Shown: positions 18,287-27,545, counted from the first letter of the stretch. The stretch: DNA of 64,000 bases from JAXLYE01 sp046351595 (GCA_046351595.1 JAXLYE010000006.1:186001-250000); one strand, 5' to 3'. Notes: a model not told the origin generated them from the sequence alone. Program-made: numbers and translations.

Positions 18287-20148
18287 GTGCCCGCCGCGTC
18301 CCCCCGGGCTACCTCGCGCGCTTCCTTGCGCACGTTGACGCGGCTTTTCCCGGTGCCGAGATCACCGCGGCGACGCTCGAGGAGCTGCAGCCCCATGTTG
18401 AAAAAGCCTACGCGGCCGGTCAGCCGGCGCGGCTTGCCGCGGCGTCGCTCTGCGCCTGCGACGGCGGGCGCATCCAGCCGGCGCCGGGGCTCGACGTCTC
18501 GATCGCGCGCGGCGCCGTGCTCCCGCCTCGCGGCCGGCGCGCGGGCGATCTGTTTCTACCGGGGGATCTGCGCTGGGCCTCGCTGGAGCGGCTCGAGCGC
18601 GAGATCGCGCAAGCTCGACGGCTGCAGGCGGCCCGCACGCGCCAGCGTGATAGGGAGCTCCGCAGCGCCGAAACGCTACGCACCGCGGCCGGGCGCAAGC
18701 GCGCCGCGGACCAGGCCGCGCGCAGCACCGAAACCGTGCAGGGCCTTGCGGCCAAGGTCGTGCGACTGTCTGCGGAGCGCGACCGCTTACGCGAGACGCT
18801 CGAGAAGCCGCGCAAACGTGCCCAGGAAGCCGCGCCAAGCTTCCCCGCTGGGACGTCCCGCCCGTGCCCGCCAGACGCCCCAGGCTGCAGCCTGGGGCTC
18901 ATGGGCGCAACGTGCGGGCTGCCGGCGCCGCTTCTCCTGGCCGCTGCAGCCGGGGCACCCGTGCCGCGCACTGCGCGTTACTGCCTGACCCGGGCGTCGC
19001 TGCTCATCCCCAGCCATGACCCCACCAAGCGCAATAGCGCGGGGGGCTTTTTGCCCCGGCCCGATTATCCCGAGCTCGTGCAAGAGCGTCCGTATGACCG
19101 CGACTTGTCCGAGGTGGCCAAGGTGGTCCAGGTGGCCCAGCAGATGCGGCCAGAGCTCATCTTCAACAGCAACCCCGACGCGATCAACGGGCCCCCCGTC
19201 GTCACGCAGCGCAAGGAAGACCAGGCCGACGGCCGCGCGATCGTGCTCGGTGGCAACGGCCGCACGATGGGACTCCAACGCCACTACGCCGAGGGCGGCA
19301 CGGCCGCGCGCCGCTACCTCGCGGAGCACGCCGAGGACTTCGGCTTGAGCCGCGCAGCCGTCGAGGCGCTACCGGATCCGGTTGTCGTGCGTGTGATCGA
19401 GACGAGCGGCCAAGTGCGCGAGCTCCGCGAGCTCGTGCGGCTGCTCAACGTTTCTTTGACCGAAGAGCTGGCCCAGCGCGCGCGGGCCTCAGCCGAGGCC
19501 GCGCGCCTGTCCGACGAGGCGATCGACATCCTCGCGACCGGCCTTGCGGATGACCGGACGCTTGCGGAGTACCTCGATAGCCGCGCCTCGCTGCCCTTCG
19601 CCGCGGCGCTGCAGCGCGCCGGCATCCTGACCGAGCGAAACCGCAAGCTGTACGTGTCACAAGAGGGCGCTTTCACTGCCGATGGAAAGCGCTTCGTCGA
19701 GCGCCTGTTGACGGCAGCGGTCATCCAGTCCGCCCCACTGCTCGACGCCATGCCCGAGGGTCTACGCGAGACGATTTCGCGCGGCGCGCCGTGGGTCGTC
19801 ACGGCCGCGGCCTACGGCACCTCGTGGGACCTTCGACCCGATCTGACGCTTGCCGTCGAGGACTATCGGCGCATGCGGCTGCAGGGGCAGACCGACGTCA
19901 GCGCCTACCTCGCGCAGCTGGATGCGCTCACGCCGCACGCGACCGCCGGCCGGCTGCAGCCCGAGCGGCTATTGCGGCTCGTCGCTGCGCTGGCCGCTAA
20001 GCCGCTGCAGTTCGGGCGCTTCGCCCAGCACTACGCGCGCGCGGCACGGCAGAACGTAGAAGGGCAGGGGAACCTTTTTGCTTCGGAAGCCGTGAGCCCC
20101 GATCAAGCGCTGCTCGACGCCGCGGCCCTCGTCGGTGTGCGGTTTTGA
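18283..20148 (+). CDS. ParB/ddrB-like nuclease-superfamily protein with coiled coil
   Basis: 621 residues. The N-terminal ~100 are unassigned, ~100-190 are a basic coiled coil (LERLEREIAQARRLQAARTR). From ~250 the sequence resembles the ddrB-like ParB superfamily domain seen in large phage and ICE proteins: FNSNPDAINGPPVV, then GGNGRTMGLQRHY (GNGR at residues 324-327) as the ParB-like nucleotide/DNA loop, then VVRVIE and LVRLLNVS. The C-terminal ~250 residues are helical. The gene is translationally coupled to the J-domain gene. A role in DNA partition, processing or anti-restriction is possible. Confidence 0.55.
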   Translation: MSARRVPPGYLARFLAHVDAAFPGAEITAATLEELQPHVEKAYAAGQPARLAAASLCACDGGRIQPAPGLDVSIARGAVLPPRGRRAGDLFLPGDLRWASLERLEREIAQARRLQAARTRQRDRELRSAETLRTAAGRKRAADQAARSTETVQGLAAKVVRLSAERDRLRETLEKPRKRAQEAAPSFPAGTSRPCPPDAPGCSLGLMGATCGLPAPLLLAAAAGAPVPRTARYCLTRASLLIPSHDPTKRNSAGGFLPRPDYPELVQERPYDRDLSEVAKVVQVAQQMRPELIFNSNPDAINGPPVVTQRKEDQADGRAIVLGGNGRTMGLQRHYAEGGTAARRYLAEHAEDFGLSRAAVEALPDPVVVRVIETSGQVRELRELVRLLNVSLTEELAQRARASAEAARLSDEAIDILATGLADDRTLAEYLDSRASLPFAAALQRAGILTERNRKLYVSQEGAFTADGKRFVERLLTAAVIQSAPLLDAMPEGLRETISRGAPWVVTAAAYGTSWDLRPDLTLAVEDYRRMRLQGQTDVSAYLAQLDALTPHATAGRLQPERLLRLVAALAAKPLQFGRFAQHYARAARQNVEGQGNLFASEAVSPDQALLDAAALVGVRF

Positions 20149-20167
20149 CGGCGCGCCGCGCGCTAGG

Positions 20168-20371
20168 TTAGCGCGCTGAGCTGGGCCCCGTGCGCGGGGT
20201 CTGATGCGACCCACCAAGGATCTCTTCCAGCAAAAGCCCGCCCTCGTCGCACACGGCGCGTCGGTTGCGCTTTGCCCTCTCGGTAAGTGCGTTGGACGCC
20301 TTATAGGAAATCCGCACGCGCACCAGGATCGTATCGTCAACGGCGCCGGGCCGTTCCCGTGTGTCCCCCAT
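20168..20371 (-). CDS. Small RHH-like protein, opposite to the main operon
   Basis: 67 residues. ILVRVRISYKASNALTERAK followed by helices (AVCDEGGLLLEEIL) resembles a ribbon-helix-helix or similar small repressor. It is the only leftward gene between the replication-type cluster and the rightward membrane operon, so it is well placed to control the operon promoter just to its right (20372-20579). Family assignment is weak. Confidence 0.45.
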   Translation of the reverse strand: MGDTRERPGAVDDTILVRVRISYKASNALTERAKRNRRAVCDEGGLLLEEILGGSHQTPRTGPSSAR

Positions 20372-20579
20372 CTCAACAGGGTAGCCGACAAACGGCCGAG
20401 CTGGGGACCGCTCAGATACCGGCGCGTGTCCGCACGAGGATCGGCCCGGTGCCTGCCGCGACCGTCCGCGCCCCGGGTCGGGTCCGCGGCGGGCCCCGGC
20501 CGGACTTGCCAGGGCGCGCGCGGATCCCTCCTGGGGCCTCGCTCTTCTGCCTCGGGCAGCCTTTGGGCACGCTGCTGAT

Positions 20580-21224
20580 ATGGCGCGAACCGACGAAGAG
20601 AAGATGGACCGGCAGCAATCCCGTATTCGCGATCTGGCCGTGCAGACTCGCAGCATGACCGCCGAGCTCGCCGCTGCGCAGGCGCAGCTGAGCAGCGCTC
20701 AGAGCGAGCGCGAGTCGCTCCGGCGCCAGCTTGAGATCTACAGAGGCGGCGGCAAGACGGGCCTACCGACGCGCGTTGCGGTCAACTTCGGCGGGGCTAC
20801 GCTCGCCGTTGCGCCCTATGCCGTGCTCGACTCGCTGCTCGAGTACGCGGCAGACAAGCTCGGGCCGGACAGCTGGCTTTCCAAGGATCTCTACCTGTAC
20901 AAGGGGCTCCCTCACGCGCTCCTCGGGCTCCTCGGCTTCGTCGCTGCGCAGTACGGCGTAAACGGAAAGCCGCCGAGCAAGGGACGGCAGTTCTTCTCGT
21001 CGATGGCGCTCGTCTTCGGCGGGGTGGGCCTCTACAACATCGCGACCTGGCTGCGCCTGCGGATCTCCGACGGCAAGGCGGACCGGCAGAACGACGCGCT
21101 GCGCGCTCAGAAGCTGCAAGAGGCTTACGACCTGGCGCAGCAGGAGATCGCGCAGCTGCGCAGCCAGGCGCAGGCGGCGCCCGCCCCAGCGGCGAACCCC
21201 ACTTCCTACTACCCCCAGAGCTGA
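20580..21224 (+). CDS. Coiled-coil membrane protein, first gene of the rightward operon
   Basis: 214 residues. An N-terminal coiled coil (IRDLAVQTRSMTAELAAAQA) is followed by two or three hydrophobic segments (ALLGLLGFVAAQYG; FFSSMALVFGGVGLYNIATW), then a second coiled coil and a Pro/Ala tail. No family is recognised. Start at ATG 20580 follows a long GC-rich leader; the next gene begins two bases after its stop. Confidence 0.55.
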   Translation: MARTDEEKMDRQQSRIRDLAVQTRSMTAELAAAQAQLSSAQSERESLRRQLEIYRGGGKTGLPTRVAVNFGGATLAVAPYAVLDSLLEYAADKLGPDSWLSKDLYLYKGLPHALLGLLGFVAAQYGVNGKPPSKGRQFFSSMALVFGGVGLYNIATWLRLRISDGKADRQNDALRAQKLQEAYDLAQQEIAQLRSQAQAAPAPAANPTSYYPQS

Positions 21225-21226
21225 CC

Positions 21227-22840
21227 GTGCCCCCGTGGGAGTACGGCGATAGCGTCGACGAGAACGGCGGACCGCAGGGCGAGCCCGCGCTCGAGTCGAC
21301 CTACGGGCCCCCGGCGCCCGAGGGATACGAAGGCTACGGCATGCCGTCGGCGGGCATTGCCGCGGCAACGGATGCCTCGGGCGAACCCGAATTCGGCTTT
21401 GCGATCGAGAGCGCGGGCCGCGACACCGACAAGGACGCCGTCACCTTCGACGAGCCCCGACAGAGCGCGACCCTGCCGGACAACGACATGGACGCGGTCA
21501 GCTTCGCGGGCCCAGACCTGGATCGCCCGCTCGGCCGCGACCTGGACAAGTCCGGAGTCAGCTACCGCGGTCCGGACCCGGATCGGCCCCTTGGCGTCGA
21601 CAACGACAAGGACGCCGTTGCCTTCGGTGCCCGGGGCCCCTACGTCACGCCCGAGGAACGGCCGCGCCTTCCTATCGAGGCGACACGGAGCGCGGGCGCG
21701 TCCGGACAGGGTCCCGAGCTGGATCGGCTTCAGGCGGAGCGCGAGCGGCTACGGCGCGAGCTCGACGCCCTGGAGGCCGCGCGCAAGACCAGCGCCCGCA
21801 CCGCGACCGGGAGCCTGCCCACGGGAACGGCAAGCACTCCGCTCGGCTCTCTTCCCGTATTCACCACGCAGCGCGGGCCGACGCTGGACGAGCTTGTTCC
21901 TGTCGCCGGCACGCCGCGCATGATGCAGACCGTCTCCACACTCCCGACCCTGAACGGCGGGCAGCTGCCCGTCTACAACGTCGCGGCGAGCAGCGCCGCG
22001 CCGTCGAGCGATGGGGATCTGTTTCCGCCGACGCCCGCATGGTCTGACACGCGCGCGGTCCTTCAGTATTTCCTGGCCGGCGCCATGCGCCTGTACCTGG
22101 CCGCCGGCTACGGGATGACGCAGACCGAGATTCTGGGCGCCGCAGCGCCCGAGCTGCAGCGCCTTGTGAGCCTGGATAACTTGTGGGCGCTCGCCCTGAT
22201 CCTGGCCTTCTGGGTCCTGGCGTCTGTGGTGGGCGGGCCCGCCGGCCTCGCCATCAACGCGATCCTCGTGGGCATCGGCATTGCTTCGATCGCAGAGCGC
22301 CTGATCTCCATCTCGAGCGCCGCCAAGGAATTTGCTCTACGTGCCTGGAACGCACGCACCGTGCAGGAGCTGAAGACAGCCGGCCCGTTCTTCGCGCGCG
22401 CCCTTGTGGGCCTCGGGGCCTTCACGATCGAGCTTGCGCTGTCTAATGCGGCCTTCGTGCAGGTAAAGCGGCTGCTGCTCGCGCGGTTTCCCACACCCCG
22501 CTTTAACTTTGAGCGGCTGACCCGCGAGACGGAGGGCGCGCGCCCCGCTGAGCCCGCCCGACCAGGCGAGCGCACACGCACGGCCGCCGAGCGCGCCGCA
22601 GAAGAGCGTGCCGCACAGGAACGCGCGGCCCGGGAGCGGAGCAAGAGCGAACGCGGACGCCAGGACCCGCGGCGGCGCACGCAGCTCGAGCGCGCGGCCG
22701 ATCTTGCCAAGGGCGGGAGCCTCCTGATCTCCCCCTCCACGGCAGGATGGATCGCGGGGCTCGGCGTCGCGGGCGCGCTGGCCGCGGTGTTCATCGCCGC
22801 GGCGGCCGGCGCCGGCCGCTCAGGAGGCAAGCGCACGTGA
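21227..22840 (+). CDS. Large membrane protein with DxDKDAVxF repeats
   Basis: 537 residues, GTG start directly after the previous stop. Residues ~60-145 contain a repeated acidic motif: DTDKDAVTF, DNDMDAVSF, DLDKSGVSY, DNDKDAVAF with DPDRPLG spacers. A coiled coil follows (LDRLQAERERLRRELDALEA). Residues ~320-410 have hydrophobic helices (LWALALILAFWVLASVVGG; AINAILVGIGIASIAERLI), then an Arg/Glu-rich helix and a last membrane segment (TAGWIAGLGVAGALAAVFIA). The ~340-420 region recalls membrane modules of modular secreted effectors, but I cannot name it. It could be a virion membrane or injection protein. Confidence 0.55.
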   Translation: MPPWEYGDSVDENGGPQGEPALESTYGPPAPEGYEGYGMPSAGIAAATDASGEPEFGFAIESAGRDTDKDAVTFDEPRQSATLPDNDMDAVSFAGPDLDRPLGRDLDKSGVSYRGPDPDRPLGVDNDKDAVAFGARGPYVTPEERPRLPIEATRSAGASGQGPELDRLQAERERLRRELDALEAARKTSARTATGSLPTGTASTPLGSLPVFTTQRGPTLDELVPVAGTPRMMQTVSTLPTLNGGQLPVYNVAASSAAPSSDGDLFPPTPAWSDTRAVLQYFLAGAMRLYLAAGYGMTQTEILGAAAPELQRLVSLDNLWALALILAFWVLASVVGGPAGLAINAILVGIGIASIAERLISISSAAKEFALRAWNARTVQELKTAGPFFARALVGLGAFTIELALSNAAFVQVKRLLLARFPTPRFNFERLTRETEGARPAEPARPGERTRTAAERAAEERAAQERAARERSKSERGRQDPRRRTQLERAADLAKGGSLLISPSTAGWIAGLGVAGALAAVFIAAAAGAGRSGGKRT

Positions 22841-23625
22841 GCCGCAAAGAAGAACCCGTGTGGCCGCTGCTGCTTGTGTCGTCGCTGGTTTCGGCTGGCC
22901 TCGGCGTCGCTGCCGTTTGGCTGACCCCCTCGGCGGGGGCGTCGCGCGTCGGGCCCCCGGCGCCCCCTTCCCCCCCCGCGCCGCCGGTCCCGAGCGCGCC
23001 GCCCCCGCCGATGATCTCTGCCGGCGTCCGTGCCAACGGCTCGATTGCGTGGCTCGGCCCGCGCCCCGACAACTTCGAGGCGCTTCGCTTCATGCTGGCT
23101 TCGGAGAACCCGGAGCGCTCAACGCTCGTTTGGGCGCTGCAGGCCATCGCCGCCAACAATTGGGCGCACCGAGTGGCGCGCGTCGCGCCCGCGGTGCGCA
23201 GCATCCGCGACATGCTGCAGGCCGGGAGCGTGAAGAAAAAGTACACCACCGGAATCGGCTACGGACCGCAAGCGGAGCGCGTAAAGGGAATCGTCCGGTG
23301 GGCGGCCACAAGTGCCGCGCTCGACGGCCGACGCATCGCGCCCGCTATCGACGAATTTACAAGCCGGCTGCTCTCCGGACAGGTGGACCTGGCCGCACTC
23401 CGTGGACGCAAGGGCGAGCGGATGCCCTCGCCCAAGGAGTATGCCCAGATCATCAGCTTCCTACAGGCCGACGGCTTTGACGACATCGTCGACCGGCAGA
23501 TCGGGCCGGGCGACTACAAGGTCGAGGACAAGATCGAGGCGTGGGGAAATCCGCCTCTCATCGTCGAGGTAGAAGGGATCCGCTTCTACGGCTCGCGGCC
23601 GGCGCGCCTGAAAGGGTCCGCCTAA
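22837..23625 (+). CDS. Membrane-anchored element protein with Pro-rich linker
   Basis: 262 residues. GTG start overlaps the previous stop (GTGA) and has AGGAGG nine bases upstream. A transmembrane anchor (LLLVSSLVSAGLGVAAVWL) is followed by a Pro-rich linker and a globular domain (FEALRFMLASENPERSTLVW; AQIISFLQADGFDDIVDRQI). The anchor-linker-domain layout suits a periplasmic or virion-internal enzyme such as a lytic protein, but no catalytic motif is evident. Confidence 0.5.
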   Translation: MSRKEEPVWPLLLVSSLVSAGLGVAAVWLTPSAGASRVGPPAPPSPPAPPVPSAPPPPMISAGVRANGSIAWLGPRPDNFEALRFMLASENPERSTLVWALQAIAANNWAHRVARVAPAVRSIRDMLQAGSVKKKYTTGIGYGPQAERVKGIVRWAATSAALDGRRIAPAIDEFTSRLLSGQVDLAALRGRKGERMPSPKEYAQIISFLQADGFDDIVDRQIGPGDYKVEDKIEAWGNPPLIVEVEGIRFYGSRPARLKGSA

Positions 23626-24308
23626 TGGCGTCTGCAGAGGAGGTGGGTAAAAACATCCTCGGCGCGCTGCACATGGCCGGGACCGTGGTCCTCGGAGTCT
23701 TCGCCGGCAACGCAGGGGCAGCCGTTGCGAAAACGGTAGAAGAGGCCGAGGGCGGCGCCGGAGTCCTGCCCGAGTGGGCGCGCGTCCAGACCGAGGGCCC
23801 CGAGGCCCGCGCCGCACGCGAAGCGGAAGAGCTGCGCCAGCGCCAGCGCGCAGAGGCTGAGCAGGACCGACAGCGCGAGCGGGCGCGCAGTCTGGACGAG
23901 CAGGATCGGGCGCTACAGCGCTCGCGCCAGGTCGAGGACCTGGCGGGCCGGTATGAGCTGGAGCGCTTCAAGCTGGAGGCCGCGACGGATCTTGAGCTTG
24001 CGCGGAGGCGGCAGCAGGTAGAGCTCGAGATCGAGCAGCTCGAAGCCGAGCGCGTGCGCCGCCGCGGCCTCACGACGATCGAGCGTGAGCGTCTGCGACA
24101 ACAGGGGCTGCTCTATGGCTCGGTCGGCCGCCCCGAGCAGCAGAGCGCGCGCCTGCTACCCGGAGAGGAGAACTTGCCCGAGGAGATCCGGCGAAGCCTC
24201 GCCACGCTGCGCAGCGTCGAGCCGGTGGGGGATGGGTCGCGCAACCTTCCGCCCGCTCTTCAGGCGGACCTTGCACGGTTGCGGCTTGAGCGCACACGGG
24301 GGATTTAG
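23625..24308 (+). CDS. Coiled-coil protein with N-terminal glycine-rich hydrophobic segment
   Basis: 227 residues; TAATG junction with the previous gene. An amphipathic/hydrophobic start (GALHMAGTVVLGVFAGNAGA) is followed by a ~120-residue charged coiled coil rich in Arg, Glu and Gln, then a short C-terminal region. No family is recognised. It resembles scaffold or tape-like proteins only in composition. Confidence 0.5.
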   Translation: MASAEEVGKNILGALHMAGTVVLGVFAGNAGAAVAKTVEEAEGGAGVLPEWARVQTEGPEARAAREAEELRQRQRAEAEQDRQRERARSLDEQDRALQRSRQVEDLAGRYELERFKLEAATDLELARRRQQVELEIEQLEAERVRRRGLTTIERERLRQQGLLYGSVGRPEQQSARLLPGEENLPEEIRRSLATLRSVEPVGDGSRNLPPALQADLARLRLERTRGI

Positions 24309-24310
24309 GA

Positions 24311-25273
24311 ATGGGAGCGATAAAGCCTGCTTTCGTCGCTGATGACAACGACTTTTCGGCTGAGAAGGTAGCGGCCATTGGCCGCTTTGCGCGGACGGAA
24401 CAGAACCTCAGAGCGCAGGGCGGAATTTGGCAGGGAGCGCCCGCGACCGCGGCCCAGCTGGAATTTGCTGGCGTGCCGTTCAGCCGCAACCCGAACACCG
24501 CGCCGAACGCCGCCGCCAACGCGGGCATGTTCCCCGCGATCCTCGTGCCCAAGCCCGACGGGGTTGAGGTGTGGGTGATCTACCTGGCCAGCTACGCGAC
24601 GTATGCAAATTATGTCGTTCGTGCGCAGGCGTGGCGTGATGCGTGGGGGTACCCGTTCGAGGTGAAGGGAGACGACGGGGGCAAGAACAGCAGCGGCCTA
24701 TCGCGGCAGCAGGCTTGGTATTACCTCGCTGCCAAGGTGCCCCCGGCAAAGGTCGTTGAGCTCGTCGAGCGCGACCTGATGCCGGCGGAGCTGGGGGATC
24801 GATACCGCGCGCTCGCCAACCCGCCCCCACCGCCCAAGTCTGCAGCGGACGAGATTGCGGCGGCTCAGGCGGAGCTCGACGACGCGAACAGGTACGCCGA
24901 GGCCCGCAGGCTTCGGGAACAGGCGGAAGCCATCCGCACCGGCAAGAGCGCCGGCAGCACCGGGGCGCGCGGGCTCGACGCGGGGATCACGTATGAGCTC
25001 GTGCCGACGCTGAACGGACAGCCGCTAGCAGTCGAGCAGGCGTGGGCCCGCGGCGCGGGCTCGGGCGTCGTCTGGACGCTCGACGACTCGGGCACGCTCG
25101 GGTCGCGCTTCTCCGGCAGGCCCGGTATGGGCCCCTCGCTGTACCCCGGCCGCACGCCGCAGAGTTTCGGCCTTCCGGCGTGGGTGCTCGGCCGCGATTC
25201 CTATGGTCGCGCCCGCGTGCTCGCGGCCTCCGTCATGCAACAGCTCTTTGGGCCCAACTGGGCCAACGGATAG
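24311..25273 (+). CDS. Element protein of unknown function (320 aa)
   Basis: Begins two bases after the previous gene. Residues ~1-165 appear globular (GMFPAILVPKPDGVEVWVIY; ATYANYVVRAQAWRDAWGYP). A helical, Glu/Ala-rich linker at ~180-215 is followed by a C-terminal Gly-rich domain (TYELVPTLNGQPLAVEQAW; FGLPAWVLGRDSYG). It has no signal peptide or membrane helix. No family is recognised. Confidence 0.5.
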   Translation: MGAIKPAFVADDNDFSAEKVAAIGRFARTEQNLRAQGGIWQGAPATAAQLEFAGVPFSRNPNTAPNAAANAGMFPAILVPKPDGVEVWVIYLASYATYANYVVRAQAWRDAWGYPFEVKGDDGGKNSSGLSRQQAWYYLAAKVPPAKVVELVERDLMPAELGDRYRALANPPPPPKSAADEIAAAQAELDDANRYAEARRLREQAEAIRTGKSAGSTGARGLDAGITYELVPTLNGQPLAVEQAWARGAGSGVVWTLDDSGTLGSRFSGRPGMGPSLYPGRTPQSFGLPAWVLGRDSYGRARVLAASVMQQLFGPNWANG

Positions 25274-25283
25274 GGAGGAACAC

Positions 25284-25910
25284 ATGCCACGTCAGCTCGT
25301 CCAAATTGGACAGATCGATCAGCAGGGCCGCGTTTTCGCCGACGCGGACATGGGCCAGATGCAGCAGGGAGGGCAGGGAGGACAGACGATCGTCATGGGC
25401 GGCGGCGGCCTCGACCTGAGCTTGCGCGCTGCGGCAAGCGGGTTCCAGGCGCTCACGAGCCTGGTGCGCCGGGCCAACCTGAAAGACCTGGAGGACGACG
25501 AGAAGGCCGCGCGCGAAGCGCTGCGCACTCAGGTCAGCCTGGGCAACCAGGCTGCAGCGAGCGCCGGCACGGACCCCGTCAAGCAGCAGCAGGCGATCCT
25601 TGCGATGGCCAGCGCGAACATGAAAGTTCTGTCCGTGCTCGACGCCAACAGCGCTCTGAACAAGGAACAGGATCGCATGGCCACCGACAGCGCGATCAGC
25701 GGCACCATCAGCGCGCTGGGCGAGATCTTCCAGCCGGGCGGCGGCTCCGCGAGTGGGCCGGTGCAGATGGCGATGCAGGGTGTTCCTACCGGCTCGCAAT
25801 ACTACGTGCCCGCGCCGGGCGGCGGCTTCATCGGCCCGTTCCTCGCGGGCGCGGCCGGCGGCGCCGCGGCAACGCTGCTGCTCGACTCGCGCAGCACCAC
25901 GACGAAGTAA
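25284..25910 (+). CDS. Element protein with Gly/Gln-rich start and C-terminal hydrophobic helix
   Basis: 208 residues with a strong ribosome-binding site (AGGGAGG, ~25272-25278). The Gly/Gln-rich N-terminus (MGQMQQGGQGGQTIVMGGGG) precedes a helical core (LASGFQALTSL and similar, EDDEKAAREALRTQVSLGNQ). A C-terminal small-residue helix (FIGPFLAGAAGGAAATLLL) could enter a membrane. Unknown function; possibly a minor structural protein. Confidence 0.5.
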   Translation: MPRQLVQIGQIDQQGRVFADADMGQMQQGGQGGQTIVMGGGGLDLSLRAAASGFQALTSLVRRANLKDLEDDEKAAREALRTQVSLGNQAAASAGTDPVKQQQAILAMASANMKVLSVLDANSALNKEQDRMATDSAISGTISALGEIFQPGGGSASGPVQMAMQGVPTGSQYYVPAPGGGFIGPFLAGAAGGAAATLLLDSRSTTTK

Positions 25911-25937
25911 CCAACCCGAGCAAGGGAGAAAACAGCA

Positions 25938-26549
25938 ATGCGGGACGAGCTCTATAACAACCTGCGCATGATGCAAGCGCAGTATGCACAGGAGCGCAGC
26001 GCGCTCGGCGTGTTCGCAGGCGGTCTGCTCGGCTTCCTGTTGGCGTGGTGGGACCGCGACAAGATCGCGCAGGACAAGCTGACCAACCGCGTCAGCACGC
26101 TCGAGGGCCAGGTGGGCAACATCAATACCACCTTGGGCACGGGCAACGGGACCGTGATCACGCAGCCGGCCGCTCCGACGGTGGACTATCACCGCGACTC
26201 GACCAACTTGACGTATACGGTGCCGAGCGGCGTGACCCTGACCGCGATCAACGTGGGCACGGGAAACAACCCCAGCGTGAACACGGACGCGGTGAGCCAC
26301 TGGATCCTCACCAACAACAGCGGCGGCAACATCTCCACGGCCGCGCTGCGCCTGAACTTCGGTCGCGAGTACAAGGGCGCGGCCGGGACGTCGCTGGCGC
26401 CCGTGGTCCAGGCGATCCCCCGCGGCGGCTCCGCCGTCGTTCCGGTGCCCGTGACCGTGACGTCGACCTACGTGATCTTCGACCTGTCGCCGGCCCTCGG
26501 GAACGGCGCCGCGACGTCCTTTGACGTGGTCGTCATTCCGTCCACCTAA
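25938..26549 (+). CDS. Membrane-anchored beta-sandwich protein, candidate virion/surface protein
   Basis: 203 residues with GGGAG upstream. N-terminal helix, membrane segment (GVFAGGLLGFLLAWW), short coiled coil (LTNRVSTLEGQVGNINTTL), then a ~120-residue beta-rich domain (NLTYTVPSGVTLTAINVGTG; YVIFDLSPALGNGAATSFDV). This anchor-stalk-beta layout is typical of spike or capsid-like proteins of membrane-containing phages, and of receptor-binding proteins generally. The assignment is from predicted fold pattern only. Confidence 0.5.
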   Translation: MRDELYNNLRMMQAQYAQERSALGVFAGGLLGFLLAWWDRDKIAQDKLTNRVSTLEGQVGNINTTLGTGNGTVITQPAAPTVDYHRDSTNLTYTVPSGVTLTAINVGTGNNPSVNTDAVSHWILTNNSGGNISTAALRLNFGREYKGAAGTSLAPVVQAIPRGGSAVVPVPVTVTSTYVIFDLSPALGNGAATSFDVVVIPST

Positions 26550-26605
26550 ACTGCGGGGCGCCGTCGCGCACGGACGCGACCGGCGGCCCTCTGGGAGGCT
26601 AAGAA

Positions 26606-26932
26606 ATGCCGTTTACCAAGCTGCTCACGCAGGCCAAGGATTGGGCTCTGGGGTACGCCGATCAGCTGATGGCGGGGTGGGCCGACAAGGCCCTTGCAGA
26701 GGTCGAGGCGAGCTCAGTTCTTTCGACGGTGAAGATCGAGACGACGGGAACCGGAGCGGTGCAGACCTTCCCGCACAACAAGGGCAAGGCCCCGCTTGAG
26801 GTTCTGGTGATTCCGCACGGTGAGGGGACCACGTTCCCAGCGCCAGCCATCACCAAGAGCGCGGCAGAGGTCACGGTGAACGCGACCAAGGACGCAACCT
26901 ATACGCTCGTGATGTTCTTCCAGGGTGTCTAG
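26606..26932 (+). CDS. Small beta-rich protein, candidate structural subunit
   Basis: 108 residues with GGGAGG in its leader. A short N-terminal helix (FTKLLTQAKDWALGYADQLM) precedes strands (KIETTGTGAVQTFPHNKGKA; LEVLVIPHGEG; EVTVNATKDATYTLVMFFQG). The T-G-T-G-A-x-Q-T then charged turn then L-V-I-P pattern recurs in phage fibre and capsid-accessory beta domains. TAG stop overlaps the GTG of the next gene. Confidence 0.5.
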   Translation: MPFTKLLTQAKDWALGYADQLMAGWADKALAEVEASSVLSTVKIETTGTGAVQTFPHNKGKAPLEVLVIPHGEGTTFPAPAITKSAAEVTVNATKDATYTLVMFFQGV

Positions 26933-27273
26933 TGCCGTCGCTGTTGAACGGTCTGCGCCGCAAGGTGCGCGCGAAAAAAGAGGAGATCCGCGCCTCGATC
27001 TGTGCGCGCCAGCTTGAAACCGGCGACGTCGTGCTCGTCCCGGATGCGAAGTGGGAAACCTACGTGCATCCCGAGGCCGGCGCGGGCAAGTGGGCCTCCT
27101 TCGTCGAGTACGACGGCAAGATCGCGCGGGTCCGTCCCTTCAGCCGTCTTGGAGTGACTCAGCGCAAAGCGGAGGACGCCCCGACGGTGGTACATATTGA
27201 CGACGTGCTAACCGACAAAGCCCTTGCTTTCTATCGAAAGCACAGGGATAAGTTTCCGTCGGACGCCGATTGA
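26932..27273 (+). CDS. Basic element protein of unknown function
   Basis: 113 residues; GTG overlaps the previous stop. The N-terminus is strongly basic (LRRKVRAKKEEIRA), the middle is strand-rich (TGDVVLVPDAKWETYVHPEA), and the C-terminus is helical (LTDKALAFYRKHRDKF). It may bind nucleic acid. No family is recognised. Confidence 0.45.
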   Translation: MPSLLNGLRRKVRAKKEEIRASICARQLETGDVVLVPDAKWETYVHPEAGAGKWASFVEYDGKIARVRPFSRLGVTQRKAEDAPTVVHIDDVLTDKALAFYRKHRDKFPSDAD

Positions 27274-27323
27274 TCTGCGGCCACTCTGGGAACGCTCAGT
27301 AAGTCTCCCTTGGAGGTGTAGTT

Positions 27324-27545
27324 ATGCCGGGGCGCGCGCATCAGTACAGCTTGCACATGGTGTGGCTCAGCGGAGAAACCACCGACCGACCGCCGAACGC
27401 AAGCGCACGGCCCGACGTGCTGAAGGAAGCACGCGGCCTCACCAAGATGTACGACAAGCGCCTTAAGTCGCTCAGCGTCGAAGACCTGACGGCCCACGTA
27501 GATATCTTCACGTGGGAGAACCCCAAAGCAAAGGCGATGAGGTAG
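27324..27545 (+). CDS. Small element protein (73 aa)
   Basis: Preceded by TTGGAGGTG about ten bases from the ATG. Polar sequence with a helical middle (LKEARGLTKMYDKRLKSLSV). Next gene starts directly after its stop. No family is recognised. Confidence 0.4.
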   Translation: MPGRAHQYSLHMVWLSGETTDRPPNASARPDVLKEARGLTKMYDKRLKSLSVEDLTAHVDIFTWENPKAKAMR

